This document shows positions 1-10,869 of a stretch of 64,000 nt of DNA, piece after piece. Made by a program: the position numbers and the translations under genes. Location of the stretch: the NCBI RefSeq assembly GCF_905220365.1, contig NC_061127.1, forward strand, positions 3,472,001-3,536,000, given 5' to 3'. This stretch comes from Vanessa cardui (taxonomy: Eukaryota > Arthropoda > Insecta > Lepidoptera > Nymphalidae). Positions within the stretch are counted from its first letter, which is position 1; each line of letters begins with the position of its first letter. The notes below the pieces were generated by a model that made no database searches, had not been told where the DNA came from, and saw nothing but the letters and a program-made list of their open reading frames with translations.

Positions 1-853
1 TATGAATTGCATTCTGGAGTATTCTTCTCTAAGATAACTTCATTTGGGGTCAAAAATTGAGTAATTTTGATTTTATTTAGGTATATAAGGTTGCATCGAT
101 TTGTCTCTCATTAAGGACTTTTCCACTCATTTAAATTAAATTGTATTTATGTCGATGTTCAAATATTTTATTTCAATAGCCTTAATTTAGTGGTTCTCAA
201 ATTGTCGTTTGATAAGAATATTTTACTGTTTACTTTACAATTTTGTTATGATAGAAAAAAATGTTTTGTTTTGTTACATTACCTTGGATATTTATTGGTC
301 TTGCTTTTAATACAGTTTGTTGTTATCGTTAACATAATTACTGATTACAATTTTAGTAAAATTGAATTCAAATAAACAAACATCACATATATAGTACATA
401 TTAATTAGTACCATTAACGCTGTAGAAAAATGTAATTAATGATTTGATAAAGATAATAAATTAATGTAGTTAAGTATTGTTATTTATGTTTAAAATAAAA
501 TGTATATCTTGCATACCTACCTATCCGCATTTTATGTAAAGTTTTTATTTGATTACTCATGGAACTAACACGTACTGCATTTTTACATTGTACAATAACT
601 ATTTGTACTTTTATGAGACAATAGAACAGAAGTAAACCTTCAAACGCTAATGATCTATACGTATTGACATCGTATAGTTGAGCTGTAAAACCGTTTATTG
701 GCGTTCGCCGATCCACGTGACTTGAGATGAGATAAATTATGGATGAACAGCGGAGTATCAAACGACGACAAATGACCAAGTCACGACATTGAATTTTTTT
801 GTTATTTTAATTATTATTTATCTTTATTAAATTAAGAGTGAAGTATAAACACA
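1..853 (-). other. intron of the ETS gene (partial, runs off the left edge)
   Basis: AT-rich sequence downstream of the GTAAGT donor on the minus strand. No continuation of the ETS domain was found in any minus-strand frame, so the next exon is outside the window. The open frame at 480-779 has no ATG start and no ETS-like residues, and is not called. Confidence 0.6.
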
Positions 854-859
854 ACTTAC

Positions 860-1773
860 CTAAACTTTCCTTGCGAGTGATCTTCCCATTTGATGATTGA
901 GGGACAGTACTTTTCGTCGAACAAGAGATTCCGGAGAAACTCTGGCACGGACACGCTCCTGGGGCGCTTGCATACTTTCCTGCCGCTGCCCTTAGGTCGT
1001 CCGGGTGGTCTTTTAAACATTTTCCTTTTCTCTTCCTCGTCACCAGATTTGCTACCATCACTACCGTATGAACACTCCGGCGATGCTGTTTCCGATGAAC
1101 GGAATACATCCTCGGCGTCATCGCTGGAGTCGGCAGCTTGAAACAAACTAATGTCATTTGGCTTATAACCCGAAGCGTATAACCTGTTTTTATGGTCCAA
1201 AGAGTCCAAATCTAACACTGTCTTCACTGGTTCATTACTTTGGTACGGATCACTCTCCGCGTATCTAAACACTGACGACTGCCGGAGCATATCTTCATTC
1301 AGACGATTCTGCAATTTGTCGAAAATTGTGTCACCTATCCTTCTTGATAGATTAGGATCGACGCTGGGGTGAGCCATTCTCTGCTGGATTTCCTCTCGTC
1401 TCATATTTCTCAATTCCATACCTGGGACATTGAAATTGTAAAACGGCACATCATACTCGCAGAACCCGTGGGTGACGGCACACTCTATTATCCAGGACAC
1501 GGTTTCGTTGTCATTCCAGTCGATGACCATCTTTTGCTTCCAGTCCTCGTGACGGTACTCGCGGGAGCTAACGAGGTTGTGGTAAACGTTGGCGGCGGTG
1601 TCGATTTCTGGTTCCCCGTACATTTCGTAATTGTTGTAGTAGTTTCCGTAGATGTGAGAAGGGTTACCCTTTTTGAAAACTTGGAAATCATCGAGACGCG
1701 CGGGCGCCGGTGGTGTGGGAGGCAGATAGAGATCGCACATGCTTTGATCGTAGGGGCGCGCGTAATCAATCAT
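860..1773 (-). CDS. ETS-family transcription factor (ESE/ELF3/EHF-like), 5' coding exon, partial
   Basis: Predicted nuclear DNA-binding transcription factor; 305 residues are visible from the first in-frame ATG (1773). An in-frame stop lies upstream at 1834-1836, and the open frame before the ATG offers only a GTG. Domains in order: a Pointed/SAM domain at about residues 80-158 (DWKQKMVIDWNDNETVSWII onward); a Ser/Asp/Glu-rich stretch at about 215-248; an AT-hook at about 253-266 (core PPGRPKG); and the start of an ETS domain at about 275-305 (EFLRNLL...SIIKWEDHSQGKF). The order Pointed, AT-hook, ETS is that of the ESE group (ELF3, EHF), and IKWED.S.G.F is close to EHF. The exon ends in a split Arg codon at a consensus donor (GTAAGT, 859-854). 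The remaining ETS helices must lie beyond the left edge. One oddity: the first conserved ETS tryptophan (usually LWEFL) is VPEFL here. Family assignment is confident; orthology to a named gene is not. Confidence 0.9.
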
Positions 1774-1841
1774 GGCTGCGTGCGGCACGGCCGGCAGTTC
1801 GCGACGGAATGGGCGGCGGGCGTCGAGAGCGCGTTATTCAT
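1770..1841 (-). other. upstream ORF 2, stop overlapping the ETS start codon (ATGA)
   Basis: ATG at 1841-1839 opens a 23-codon ORF in another frame. Its TGA (1772-1770) overlaps the ETS ATG (1773-1771) as ATGA. I checked every codon by hand. Such overlap is a known arrangement for termination-reinitiation control, so the ETS protein may be translationally regulated. This is inference; the ORF itself is directly visible. Confidence 0.5.
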
Positions 1842-1865
1842 ACTACGATATCCAAAGTTGTTTGT

Positions 1866-1910
1866 TTACACGCGCTCCCCGCGTCCGCGTCGCGGCTGCG
1901 TAGCGTGCAT
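1866..1910 (-). other. upstream ORF 1 in the ETS 5' leader
   Basis: A 14-codon ORF (ATG at 1910, TAA at 1866-1868) rich in Arg and Gly codons. It lies in the presumed 5' UTR before the ETS start. It would count as a regulatory uORF only if transcription begins upstream of 1910, as the TATA-like box suggests. Confidence 0.4.
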
Positions 1911-1948
1911 GGTAGTAGGGCGCGCTTTTCTTTGTACTACGTTGTTTA

Positions 1949-1956
1949 TATTTATA
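1949..1956 (-). promoter_or_regulatory. candidate TATA box for the ETS gene
   Basis: Read on the minus strand this is TATAAATA, about 175 bp upstream of the ETS start codon and at the edge of a locally GC/CpG-rich block (about 860-1930). A start site 25-30 bp downstream would fall near 1920-1926. That would give a 5' UTR of roughly 150 nt with no intron. The position is plausible, but AT-rich DNA yields chance TATA matches and no transcript evidence is available here. Confidence 0.4.
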
Positions 1957-2059
1957 AGAGTACTTAGACATATTGATAGTGTTGATATAGTTTTATCAAC
2001 AGCCCTATTAGTATTGATCTTGAGCAATCGTTTTCTCTGCGCTTGTTTAGTCCTTTAAT

Positions 2060-2709
2060 AAGAAATTTATAAATATAACGAAACCCTGTGGTAAATGTTT
2101 TGACGTTTTCAACTTAGTTAGCAATAACTAATTTTCAATTATTTCTTACATTTTTCCCGAATAATATATTAGAAAATAATTAAATTATATTAATATCGTA
2201 TCCTCAAACCATTATTTAATACTTTACAGTATTTTATGTTTATAATTGCGGCCAAGATAAATCTTAAATAAAATTAGAATATTTAAGAACGAAACGAAAT
2301 ACGAAAACGAAACGTGTACGAAATGTCAAATAGTCTATTCTCAATGCATAGAATTGCAGTGGCTTAATTATCCTTTAAGTGTATAGTTCCATTTACCATA
2401 TTATACATCATAACCACCTTTGTTGCCAGCCTTTACATTCGATCTTCAATTGTTTTTATTTTATCGAAACTGCACCTTACGCGCTGTGACGTTTACGTTT
2501 ACGACTTGAGAAAGGAACAAAACTATTTAACGTTAATATAACTGATAAATAAGACGTAACGGTACCCATATAGACTACTTATTGAGATACTTTATTGGTG
2601 TTTTCCAACACACAACTCTACATTACTCTACCAGAACGAACTTAGAACTCGATCTCTGAGAACGAGACACTTTTCCACTACAGTAAAAAGAGAGTGAGTA
2701 CCAATATAG
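2060..2709. other. upstream flank of the ETS gene; no gene seen
   Basis: Mostly AT-rich, non-coding sequence. It contains one dispersed-repeat fragment (2411-2488), listed separately. It may hold ETS-gene enhancers, but no specific site stands out. Confidence 0.5.
2411..2488 (+). repeat. dispersed repeat G, copy 1
   Basis: Shares an interrupted match with 6349-6426: a CCAGCC.TTACA core, then GATCT.CAATTGTTTTT, a GAAACT..CAC stretch and a common end GCGCTGTG. The two copies are in the same orientation and about 3.9 kb apart. The family is not recognised. Confidence 0.5.
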
Positions 2710-2720
2710 CTCAGGCTTTA

Positions 2721-3024
2721 CAACAACAACAACAGCCTGTAAATTCCCACTCCTGGGCTAAAGGCCTCCTCTCCCTTAGAGGAGAAGGTTTTGGAACATA
2801 TTCCACCACGCTGTTCCAGTGCGGGTTGGTGGAATAGACATGTGGCAGAATTTCTATGAAATTTGTCACATGCAGGTTTTCTCACGATGTTTTCCTTCAC
2901 TGCCGAGTACGAGATGAATTATAAAGACAAATTAAGCACATGAATCAGCGGTGCTTGCCTGGGTTTGAACCCGCAATCATCGGTTAAGATGCACGCGTTC
3001 TAACCACTGGGCCATCTCGACTCA
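2721..3024 (-). repeat. tRNA-derived SINE (family B), full-length copy 1
   Basis: A reverse-strand copy of the abundant SINE whose head carries Pol III A- and B-box motifs (TGGCCCAGTGG; GGTTCAAACCC, here with slight changes) and whose body ends in a (CAA)n/(GTT)n tail. Flanking direct repeats ctcaggcttta (2710-2720) and ctcgggcttta (3025-3035) match at 10 of 11 bases, as expected for a LINE-mobilised insertion. Confidence 0.85.
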
Positions 3025-3260
3025 CTCGGGCTTTAATATTAATGAAAAACTCTCAACCAATTTATTATTTAATATTAATTAAAATTACATTAAAAAACTG
3101 ATAGCGGTATACACTTTACGTCACGAAATCTTTCCGTTTTCCAAAACGTAATAAAAAAGGATAAATGTATGTATCAATTATATAAGGAAAACTAAACATA
3201 CGCCGACCTCATTAAGTGCTTATAAACGTTTAATTACAAATTATATTTTGTTATATTAAG

Positions 3261-3488
3261 AACTAGCGACGCGTCCCGAGTTCGCACGGGTGCAATGCTG
3301 ATACTAAATATACTACAGAATGTGTTTATTTACGACATTACATAAGGAACTTCTAAATTTTTCAGCGTTTATTTACTTCATTTTCTATGTAATATACCAT
3401 ATCAATCAGTTGCGTGATTTTAAAGATCCAAGCAATTGCTAATAAAAAGCAGCAGACAGCGGTGAGCGACTTTGTTTTATACTATTTA
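3261..3488 (+). repeat. dispersed repeat C, copy 1
   Basis: Begins aactagcgac and ends GCGACTTTGTTTTATACTAT. The same start and end motifs recur at 18,070, 27,600, 47,761 (reverse) and 58,484 (reverse). The better copies end in ATG-rich simple repeats, resembling an RTE-type tail. No ORF is present. It is a non-autonomous interspersed element whose exact class I cannot assign. Confidence 0.7.
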
Positions 3489-3548
3489 AAGATGGTAGAG
3501 TCATTTCAGAAATAGACAGTAGAATCTTTGAAAGTATTGACAATACTG

Positions 3549-3588
3549 ACCAGCTACGTTAAAGAAAAATACCTTTAACGTAGCTGGT
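3549..3588. repeat. perfect 16-bp inverted repeat (hairpin)
   Basis: Arm ACCAGCTACGTTAAAG (3549-3564) and its exact reverse complement (3573-3588) are separated by 8 nt (AAAAATAC). It lies just after repeat C copy 1, outside any recognised element boundary. Confidence 0.8.
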
Positions 3589-4034
3589 ATAGCTAAATAA
3601 ATGATTATTTTAATGGTTAGCTTATAAGGCTATAGTTTTCGAAGTGTTATAAAAAATATTAGGTTATGTGTTTTCGAATTCGCAGTAGAAACATAGAGTT
3701 TAGAACTTTGCGCGGTTCAGTTAGAAGTTACGTAAAGCTGTTGGTGTTCTACCAAAATTCTTTCTGGTCATTTTGGTTTAAGCATTTTATTGAAATATCA
3801 AATAGAATTTGTCGGACTAAAATATATGCCGACTTGTGAACTAATTTTAAGATTATAACCGAATAACCATGTGTAATACATGGTTATAGACGTCATCATG
3901 GGGTTTTTGAGACAGTATTTGAACAGTGAACATTTTTAATATTTTATATATAATTGTAAAATAAAATAGCCAAAGTTACTCCTTGAAATGAGCTCCTAGA
4001 AAGGACTCTAAGGAGCGATAATATACGGTGATAT

Positions 4035-4137
4035 AGGTGGCTGGTGGAAATTGGTCGAGAAAGGGCAAAGATCGGGTTCAGTGTTGCGACTTAGGGGAGG
4101 CCTATATCCAACAATGGGCTGATACAGGCTGATGATA
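4035..4137 (+). mobile_element. RTE LINE 3'-end fragment
   Basis: The translated pattern WWKLVEKGQRSGS and the following DNA ggggaggcctatatccaaca...ggctgatgat match the C-terminal end and 3' tail typical of lepidopteran RTE elements (TGGACTGATACAGGCTGATGATG-like). It is 5'-truncated with no coding potential. Confidence 0.65.
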
Positions 4138-4149
4138 AATTCACTCAGT

Positions 4150-4290
4150 AAGAATCCATCATCTATCTGCCCGTGAAAATCACATCGAAATCGGTCCAGT
4201 CGTTTCAGAAATTAGCTGGAACAAAAAGACAAAAAGTGTAAAAAATGTTATTTTGGCAAATGTACCGTTAATACATACAAAAATGCGGTT
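4150..4290 (+). repeat. dispersed repeat D, copy 1
   Basis: Contains AAATCGGTCCAG.CGTTTCAGA and AATGTTATTTTGG.AAATGTACCGTT, both repeated in the same order at 33,940-34,075. A common arthropod interspersed repeat type; class not assigned. Confidence 0.6.
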
Positions 4291-4649
4291 ATTTAATATT
4301 ACAAACAACTCCAATTTTATAATATGTATAGATGGATGCGTTTCATAAAACGCAAATTAGGTACATTTGCAATGAAACTTCAATGAATCGAGTACCTAAA
4401 GCTACTTTACGAATTTTAATTCGTCACATAGAGGTAAATGTATTTCGCCTCATCATCAAAATAAAATTTACGTTAATGACGGATTAAAATAATAAAATAT
4501 ATGTATGATTGAATTACTTATACATACATGTGTCTGTTAGAGTTCTGTTACGTGAAGAGTTACATGTTTGCTATAACTTTGGAAAGAAACAATATATTAC
4601 TTCTCTCGTATGTGTTCCAAGTTTAAAATAATACAATTTAATATATGTA

Positions 4650-4947
4650 AAAGTAAAAAAATAAAGGAACAGCCTGTAAATTTCCCTCTGCTGGATTCCC
4701 ATTAAGGAGAGAACAATTCCACCACGCTGTTCCAATACAGGTTGGTTAAATGCTCATGTGGCAGAATTTCAATGAAATTAGACACATGTAGGTTTCCTCA
4801 CGATGTTTTCCTTCACCGCCGAGTACGAAATGAATTATAAACACAAATTAAGCACATATATCTAGTGGTGCTTGCCTGGGTTTAAACTCGCAATCATCGG
4901 TTAAGATGCAGGCGTTCTAACCACTGGGCCATCTCGTCATCATCATC
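4650..4947 (-). repeat. tRNA-derived SINE (family B), copy 2
   Basis: A reverse copy of the SINE with the recognisable body. It is flanked by perfect 11-bp direct repeats taatatatgta (4639-4649 and 4948-4958), which fixes both ends of the insertion. The simple-repeat tail here is an A-rich run at the low-coordinate end. Confidence 0.85.
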
Positions 4948-5164
4948 TAATATATGTAGCATTGACTTATCAAATAATGAGAGCTTTGTATAACGTTCCA
5001 ACATTTCGGTACTAATGAATTTAAAAATAATTTTATTTTACAGGGTGTGCTTGTAAGAACATTCAAATTACCCGGTATTGTCAGACAATGACTTTGATTC
5101 AAACATCTGTATACATTAACCACATTTGACGCAAATGTCTAACATAACGTGACAATCACAATAA

Positions 5165-5465
5165 GTATAGTACGACACAACTTAGATGTAGCATCGGCAA
5201 ATTCAATAAACCCGACAGCCGATTTATACAACCAATAGAAACAGCTCCCTATCGCGCCATTCTACGCTTTTCGTCGCTATAGATTCTCGCGTCAGTTCAA
5301 CCATGTCGACGTGACAAATTGACGAATATATTAGGTCATATGATATTACAAGTTATTGCGTTTGTAAAGATCATATTCATGGATTCATGGATGGCGTACT
5401 TAATTCGGATGTGATCGGTTTTACGAATTTTGCCGATGCTGCATCTAAGTTGTGTCGTATTATAC
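5165..5465. mobile_element. MITE-like element with ~40-bp terminal inverted repeats
   Basis: The left terminal repeat (5165-5204) and right terminal repeat (5425-5465, read in reverse) match at about 38 of 40 positions with one 1-base indel. Both start GTATA(G/A)TACGACACAAC and run to GCATCGGCAAA. The interior of about 220 bp has no ORF. The target duplication may be only TA. A non-autonomous DNA transposon; superfamily not assigned. Confidence 0.8.
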
Positions 5466-7556
5466 ATTCATTTTGTTGGAAGTTTTGTTATTTTTTATTT
5501 TCAATAGCATATTTATTTATATACATTTATTTCATTCTTGATAGCCTACAACCAATATTATAATACCATGTTATAGAATAAGCGAAATCAACACAATGCA
5601 TTCCTTCTTCCTTCAGGAGTCCGGTTGACGTAGGATCGAAACTTTGCTATATGTCACGGGTAGGATTCATTGGATAGTCTTCTACAAAACCTCAACACAA
5701 ATTTATTAAATAATTTCGAGGCCATAACTTTTATTTGAACGATGTCAATATTAAAAATCGAACAAATAAGTTATGACTCTTTCATTTTCAAATGAAAACA
5801 GGCATTCCTTCTAAGTATATCCTGGATATATGATACTATGGTACTGTTAGATGTTACCTTTTGGATGTAATAACGATTTAAGTAACGGTTCATATAAAAT
5901 ATGTCCATTCTTACGCTATTCACTGAATCACTCTGGGTTTATACAAACTACCACAGACTAGTTGACGCCACAATAAACGTATTCATGATGCAATATTACA
6001 GGTTTATGGTTCCAGTAACCATATTATATATAGGTATACATTTTTTTTTCTTTTTCCTTTTTTTTTGGTATATAGTTGACAAACGAGCAGGAGACTCGAG
6101 ATGAGTTGACGGCTTTTAAGGAAAGAGTACGGCTCTTGAAAGTTCCCAAGTCGTGTCGGTTCGGAAAAACCGCCGGTGATAGCTAAATCTGTAGACTGCT
6201 TATACGAGACAGAAAATGTATTGAAAATCACGCTATTGTGAATTTTTGGACATTTAGGTGGTGTAAGTGAAACTTAGAATTGTGACGAGATGTCTGAAGG
6301 TGAAATTTAGCAGCCACACTGCAACATTATTATAATGCCTTGTCATATTCACCTCCTAGTTGTTTCCAGCCGTTACACTTGATCTGCAATTGTTTTTTTA
6401 ATTGAAACTACACAACACGCGCTGTGTCTTTTTACTAAATAGTATTGAATGAGTCTATGGTAAACATAAAACATCGCCCTAATTTTCTTTAAAAAATAAA
6501 ATCACGTACATCCTTTCCCTTTAGCAAGTAAGTGGAGGCTCTCTCTCTCTATATCTATCTTTTCCTCTCATTTTCTTTTTGTCTGACCATTTAGATTTTT
6601 TTTTAATTAATAGTTTGATTGTTGAAATAGATTAGATTTTTATTTCTTATAACAAAAACCAAGTCTGCGACATCGCAAATAACGATTAATGGGTACTTCT
6701 ATAAACAAAACAAAATAAATTGTAAAAAAATCTTTCACGTCACTTTGGTGAAAACCTAAATTAATTTTACCATTACTACATTTTTAAGTCAAATTTACGT
6801 GCATTCATCCAAGATTGGAGCAACGCTAGTGAATTGATGTATGTATATACCTTCTATTTAAAATTAGTCCTCTCTGCTTCTCTTGTGGGCTAGGTTTGGA
6901 GCTTTAGCCTAGCAGAACCTTTTACAGGCTGATATTTTTTTAAGTTGTTTTTAGTATTCTATTAATAGTATTATATTATTTTTATTGGATATTCCTTTCT
7001 TTAAGGATTGCTCGACAGGTTTCGTCACTGATTGCTAGCCGCTCGTTGCTTGATATAGGCGCTAGCTGATGTATGCGGGCGTTGTGTTGCTTACAACTAT
7101 TTATTATTCCCATATATTTTATTATGAAACAACATCATTCATTTGTTTTTTTCAATCCAACAACATTACCATATAAGGTAAACACGGCGTCTAGACTCTC
7201 TCTCGTTATAGTATGTCATATGTTTTCATTCATAAAGGATGCTTCTTTATTTTGATTGAACTTGTTATTTGCACAATTCATACGATTACTTACACTCTAT
7301 TTGATATTAAAATTCCCTATTTATTGTTACAAGATAAGTAACTAGAGCTAAGTAAAAATCCTTCTGAGGAAGCCGTACTTACTCATCACGTATTGTATCA
7401 CCAAACAACAGTAATTAGTATTGTAGTTTTCCAGTTTGAAGTGGATCAAACCAATTTAACTGCAGAAACAAAGGACTTAACGTATCTGCTTCAAATTTTC
7501 GTAACGCAAGGATGATTTACAATTTGGTTATCAAATATCGTAGTACTGATATCCAT
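5466..7556. other. intergenic; no gene seen
   Basis: AT-rich. Short open frames near 5901-6231 and 7073-7255 have no recognisable domains and low-complexity composition. Minor content: a T-rich run near 6043-6065, a (CT)n microsatellite at about 6539-6552, a family-B SINE scrap near 6895-6935, and repeat G copy 2. Confidence 0.5.
6349..6426 (+). repeat. dispersed repeat G, copy 2
   Basis: Matches 2411-2488 in block order (CCAGCC, TTACA, GATCT.CAATTG, GAAACT, GCGCTGTG). Diverged and short; no ORF. Confidence 0.5.
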
Positions 7557-7611
7557 GGGAAATGGTGACCGCTTATCATCAGAATGCCACCTGATGGTAA
7601 GTGGTCACATC
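7557..7611. repeat. head-to-head pair of family-A SINE 3' tails (inverted)
   Basis: AATGGTGACCGCTTATCATCAG is followed within a few bases by CCACCTGATGGTAAGTGGTCAC, which is the reverse complement of the family-A 3' tail. Two tail fragments therefore face each other with no SINE body attached, forming an imperfect hairpin. Confidence 0.6.
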
Positions 7612-8434
7612 GTTTACTTCTATAAAAAATACATAATTATTACAGACGAGTCGAGTCGAGACGTGTTATGTTAACACACATACACATACAACATGCAACA
7701 AGTAGCGACTTATAACATATGCTAACAAGTATTTCCCCGGAAAACCCAAGCAATTTTAAATATTCATACAAGAATTATTGCTATGCAGTTTAGCAACTAT
7801 GAAATATTACCTTATTATATTCAAAAAGTTCATTTTTTACATTTTAAAATGGAACTAGTGATAAGCGAGTCGGTTAATTTAATTGTTAACGAGGCAACAC
7901 TACGCTTGCGTTATCGTCCATCAGGTGGCAAGAATGTATACGTATATATACTTTTGTATTCATATAAGCATATTATTTTATAAGGGTAAATATAATACAT
8001 ACATATCATCTCTATAAACTAACCTCTACCATTTACCCAATTCGACCAATACTCCTAGATTCAAAATTTTACTTATGAAAGAGAGCTTATCATTGAAAGC
8101 CTTCACACAATTAATAATTCAATTATAAAGTATTTACTTCAATTAAAAACTTTTTCGATTCATAAGAAAAAATAAATAATGTGTCTTGTACGTTTTGTGG
8201 GCCGATCTTATGCAAGTTAAAGGTAGTTTTAAATTACGCCTTGTGAAATAATCTACTCTTCGTTATCAAAATGAATCTGTATCACCGCAAAGAAAGGCGA
8301 AAACTAGTAATAATATTAAAAAGCCTTAACATTAATCTTTTAGAAACTACTTAAATCTTAAACTGCTTCAAGACATATAATATTAATTCCATAATATATG
8401 TCGAAACGCTTGGCCCTTGGAATAGTGGTGCAAA
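7612..8434. other. intergenic; no gene seen
   Basis: AT-rich sequence with short open frames (for example 7783-7983) that have no recognisable domains. Nothing else supportable. Confidence 0.5.
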
Positions 8435-8595
8435 AAGCTTCATCAAAAGTATAACACCTCGAGTCATTGCCTCCACTGGTGACAAGAGGGCTGGTTCGTT
8501 TTTTTGCCCAGAGGATCGGAATTGCGATTCAACGGGAAAATGCTGCTAGTATTCTTGCCACCATTCCACGCGATCAAGATTTATACAGTAACTAG
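8435..8595 (+). pseudogene. retroelement coding remnant (repeat F, copy 1)
   Basis: Translates in two frames joined by a one-base shift: ITPRVIASTGDKRAGSFF, then QRIGIAIQRENAASILATIP. The same peptide pattern occurs uninterrupted on the opposite strand at 26,552-26,680. I associate GIAIQRGNA motifs with C-terminal parts of invertebrate retroelement proteins but cannot name the clade. Clearly broken here. Confidence 0.55.
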
Positions 8596-9455
8596 TAAGT
8601 ACACATTTGTATATGGTTAAGAACTTAATAATATATATAGTACATGTAACTCACTAAAATACTATGAAGCAAAAAGAAACAATAATTAAATATCCCACGT
8701 CTGGACTCTCTGCTTGTTCAGAAAAGTTTTGGAACTTACTCCTCTACGCCAGTCCAATTTGTTGATGGATATAAAAAATGGCAAAATCAAAATTAAAAAA
8801 ATGCAATGGCAACTTAAATCCCATACTAAACATCGCATTAAAATTCTAAGTTGTAATCTAACTATATAAAACTGTTCGTGAGTCACCTACATTTTTAATT
8901 AGTTAATCAAAGAACTCTACAAGGACTTTCGACTTCGCATACAAATAAATTCTTAAATAATAAATTAATAATTTATATATCTCTGTTTTTTTGAAACAAT
9001 GTACGTGATATAGGTAACGTGACTCTAGATACAGGTTCTTAATGAAAGAACATGGTACAAAGTGAAGTAAACCTCATTTAGTGGTAATAATTTTGCAAAT
9101 AGAAAAACTGTTTACGAAATCGTAGTTTCAATATATAAAAAATCTAAGAGCTACATCGAAAATTGGGTCTTAATAATCAAATAAGGAACTAAAATCCACT
9201 AATTTATCCCGAGAATGTTGTATTAGTATATAAGAAATGCTTTTGAAAGTCTGATTAATATGTCTCTTTCAATTTTGTGATTATCACTGTTTAATCATGG
9301 TTCTTTTTTCGTGTCCAAAACGAAAATACTTGCTTTTTGATTCCCGATATTAGAAATGTCAAAACAATGAATAAATAAAGTGTACTCTGAACCAAAAAAA
9401 ATATATATGAAAATTTAAAATTTTTTCAAAGATCAGTGTCGTCTACATAACATGT
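8596..9455. other. intergenic; no gene seen
   Basis: AT-rich; the only open frame (8686-8886, reverse) shows no domain and is not called. Confidence 0.5.
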
Positions 9456-9741
9456 AGAGCCTTTAAATTTCCCACTGCTGGGAAGGTCTCCCTCCCTTTT
9501 TAGGAGAAGTTTTAAGGCATATGCTACCACGCTGCTCCAATCTGGGTTGGATTCACATGTAGCAGTATTTCGTTGAAAAACTCATGGAGGTTTCCTCACG
9601 ATGTTTTCCTTCATTGCCAAGTACGGGATGAATCATAAACAAAAATTAAGCACATGAAAATTTACTGATGCTTGCCTGGTTTTGAACCCACAATCATCAG
9701 TTATGATGTACATGTTCTAACCACTACGCCATCTCGGCTCA
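9456..9741 (-). repeat. tRNA-derived SINE (family B), diverged copy 3
   Basis: The reverse-strand body is recognisable throughout (CCCACTGCTGGGA, CACGATGTTTTCCTTCA, GCTTGCCTGG), with many substitutions in the A and B boxes. A short direct repeat gtcgtcta lies on both sides. Older than most family-B copies here. Confidence 0.75.
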
Positions 9742-10571
9742 GTCGTCTAATTTCGCCAAAAAATTAATAACTAAAATAAATATTATCCTTGGCTCAACGA
9801 AATTCCTTGAAACGATCTTCGGCTACACGTGTAAAGTAAAAATGATGTTATAACAATAAAATTAATAATTCATAGTCTTGCTATTCTACTCATTTGATCC
9901 TTCGTTTGATATTGTATATTTACAGTATTATTTTAATACACAATAATACGTACTATGTTTCATAAGCATGATACAGAGATGTATTTATTAATAAGACATT
10001 GTCATTTCCACTGGTTTAAATTTAAATAATATATTTACTTATTGAAGTTGGCCAAACGCTGGAACAAATTCTTTATATCTTCCAAATTTTTTATTTTTCT
10101 CATAAATTCGTATTCGGATCGACACCAAAACGCCATTCATGAAAATTAATGTAATTAACGGATAATATCTGTTGATTAACGGTATTAACTTCGAGTATAC
10201 AACTACCAAACAAGTCTCCAATGGCTTTAGCAAGTTAATCCTGTAGCTGTAGCTGTAATCATAGCTCAGAAAGACAGCCATCGTGTCCATAATAAACCAA
10301 TATAAGCTGGATAAGCATATGGTGTCTGCCGCACAAACCTATCAAGTCTAAAATAGGCTAGACTGGAATAACACAGAAAAAATGAATATGTTATACTCAC
10401 ACCTTTGGAGAGTCGATTTTCAAACTATTCGGAATAACACCAATAAAATAAGTAACTTTCAAAAAGATTGCTCATAATTCAATCGTTTTAAGTCTACTTT
10501 GTATTCCAGAAGCGGTTCTCTTATCCAAGACTAAAAACATCCTAATTATACTGACAGATAGAAATTTAAAT
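9742..10571. other. intergenic; one weak hypothetical ORF
   Basis: AT-rich. A minus-strand ATG-initiated frame of 83 codons (10039-10290) is hydrophobic in its middle but matches nothing I recognise. Composition suggests chance. No other feature seen. Confidence 0.4.
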
Positions 10572-10780
10572 CCCCCTAGTAGATACTTATCAGATATGCT
10601 ACCACCAGAACAGTAATACATGGTATTGTTGGGTTCCTGTTTGAAGGGTGAGTGAGCCAGTTTAACTAAAGACACAAGAGACTTATCACCTTAGTTCCCA
10701 ACATTGGTGGCGCATTGGTGTGTTGTAAGAAATGGTTACGATTACCTTACTTACCATCATAAGCCATCATTCCACGCCTG
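10572..10780 (+). repeat. SINE-like repeat (family A), diverged copy
   Basis: Carries the family-A landmarks in order: ATTGTTGGGTTCCTGTTTGA, GGGTGAGTGAGCCAGT, a CTTAGTTCCCAA.(A/G)TTGGTGGCGCATTG block and a decayed ACTTACCATCA tail. Confidence 0.7.
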
Positions 10781-10869
10781 ATCCTGATCTCACTCATCGC
10801 ATCAATTTTTAATTCTAATAATAAGACCATATAGAGAATTATTTATATTTTGACGTCCTCAGAGTAGTG

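Noticed and set aside
1369..2058. 229-codon open frame on the plus strand opposite the ETS exon
   Set aside because: It is the antisense shadow of the GC-rich ETS exon and leader; its hydrophobic reading comes from complementing acidic and charged codons.
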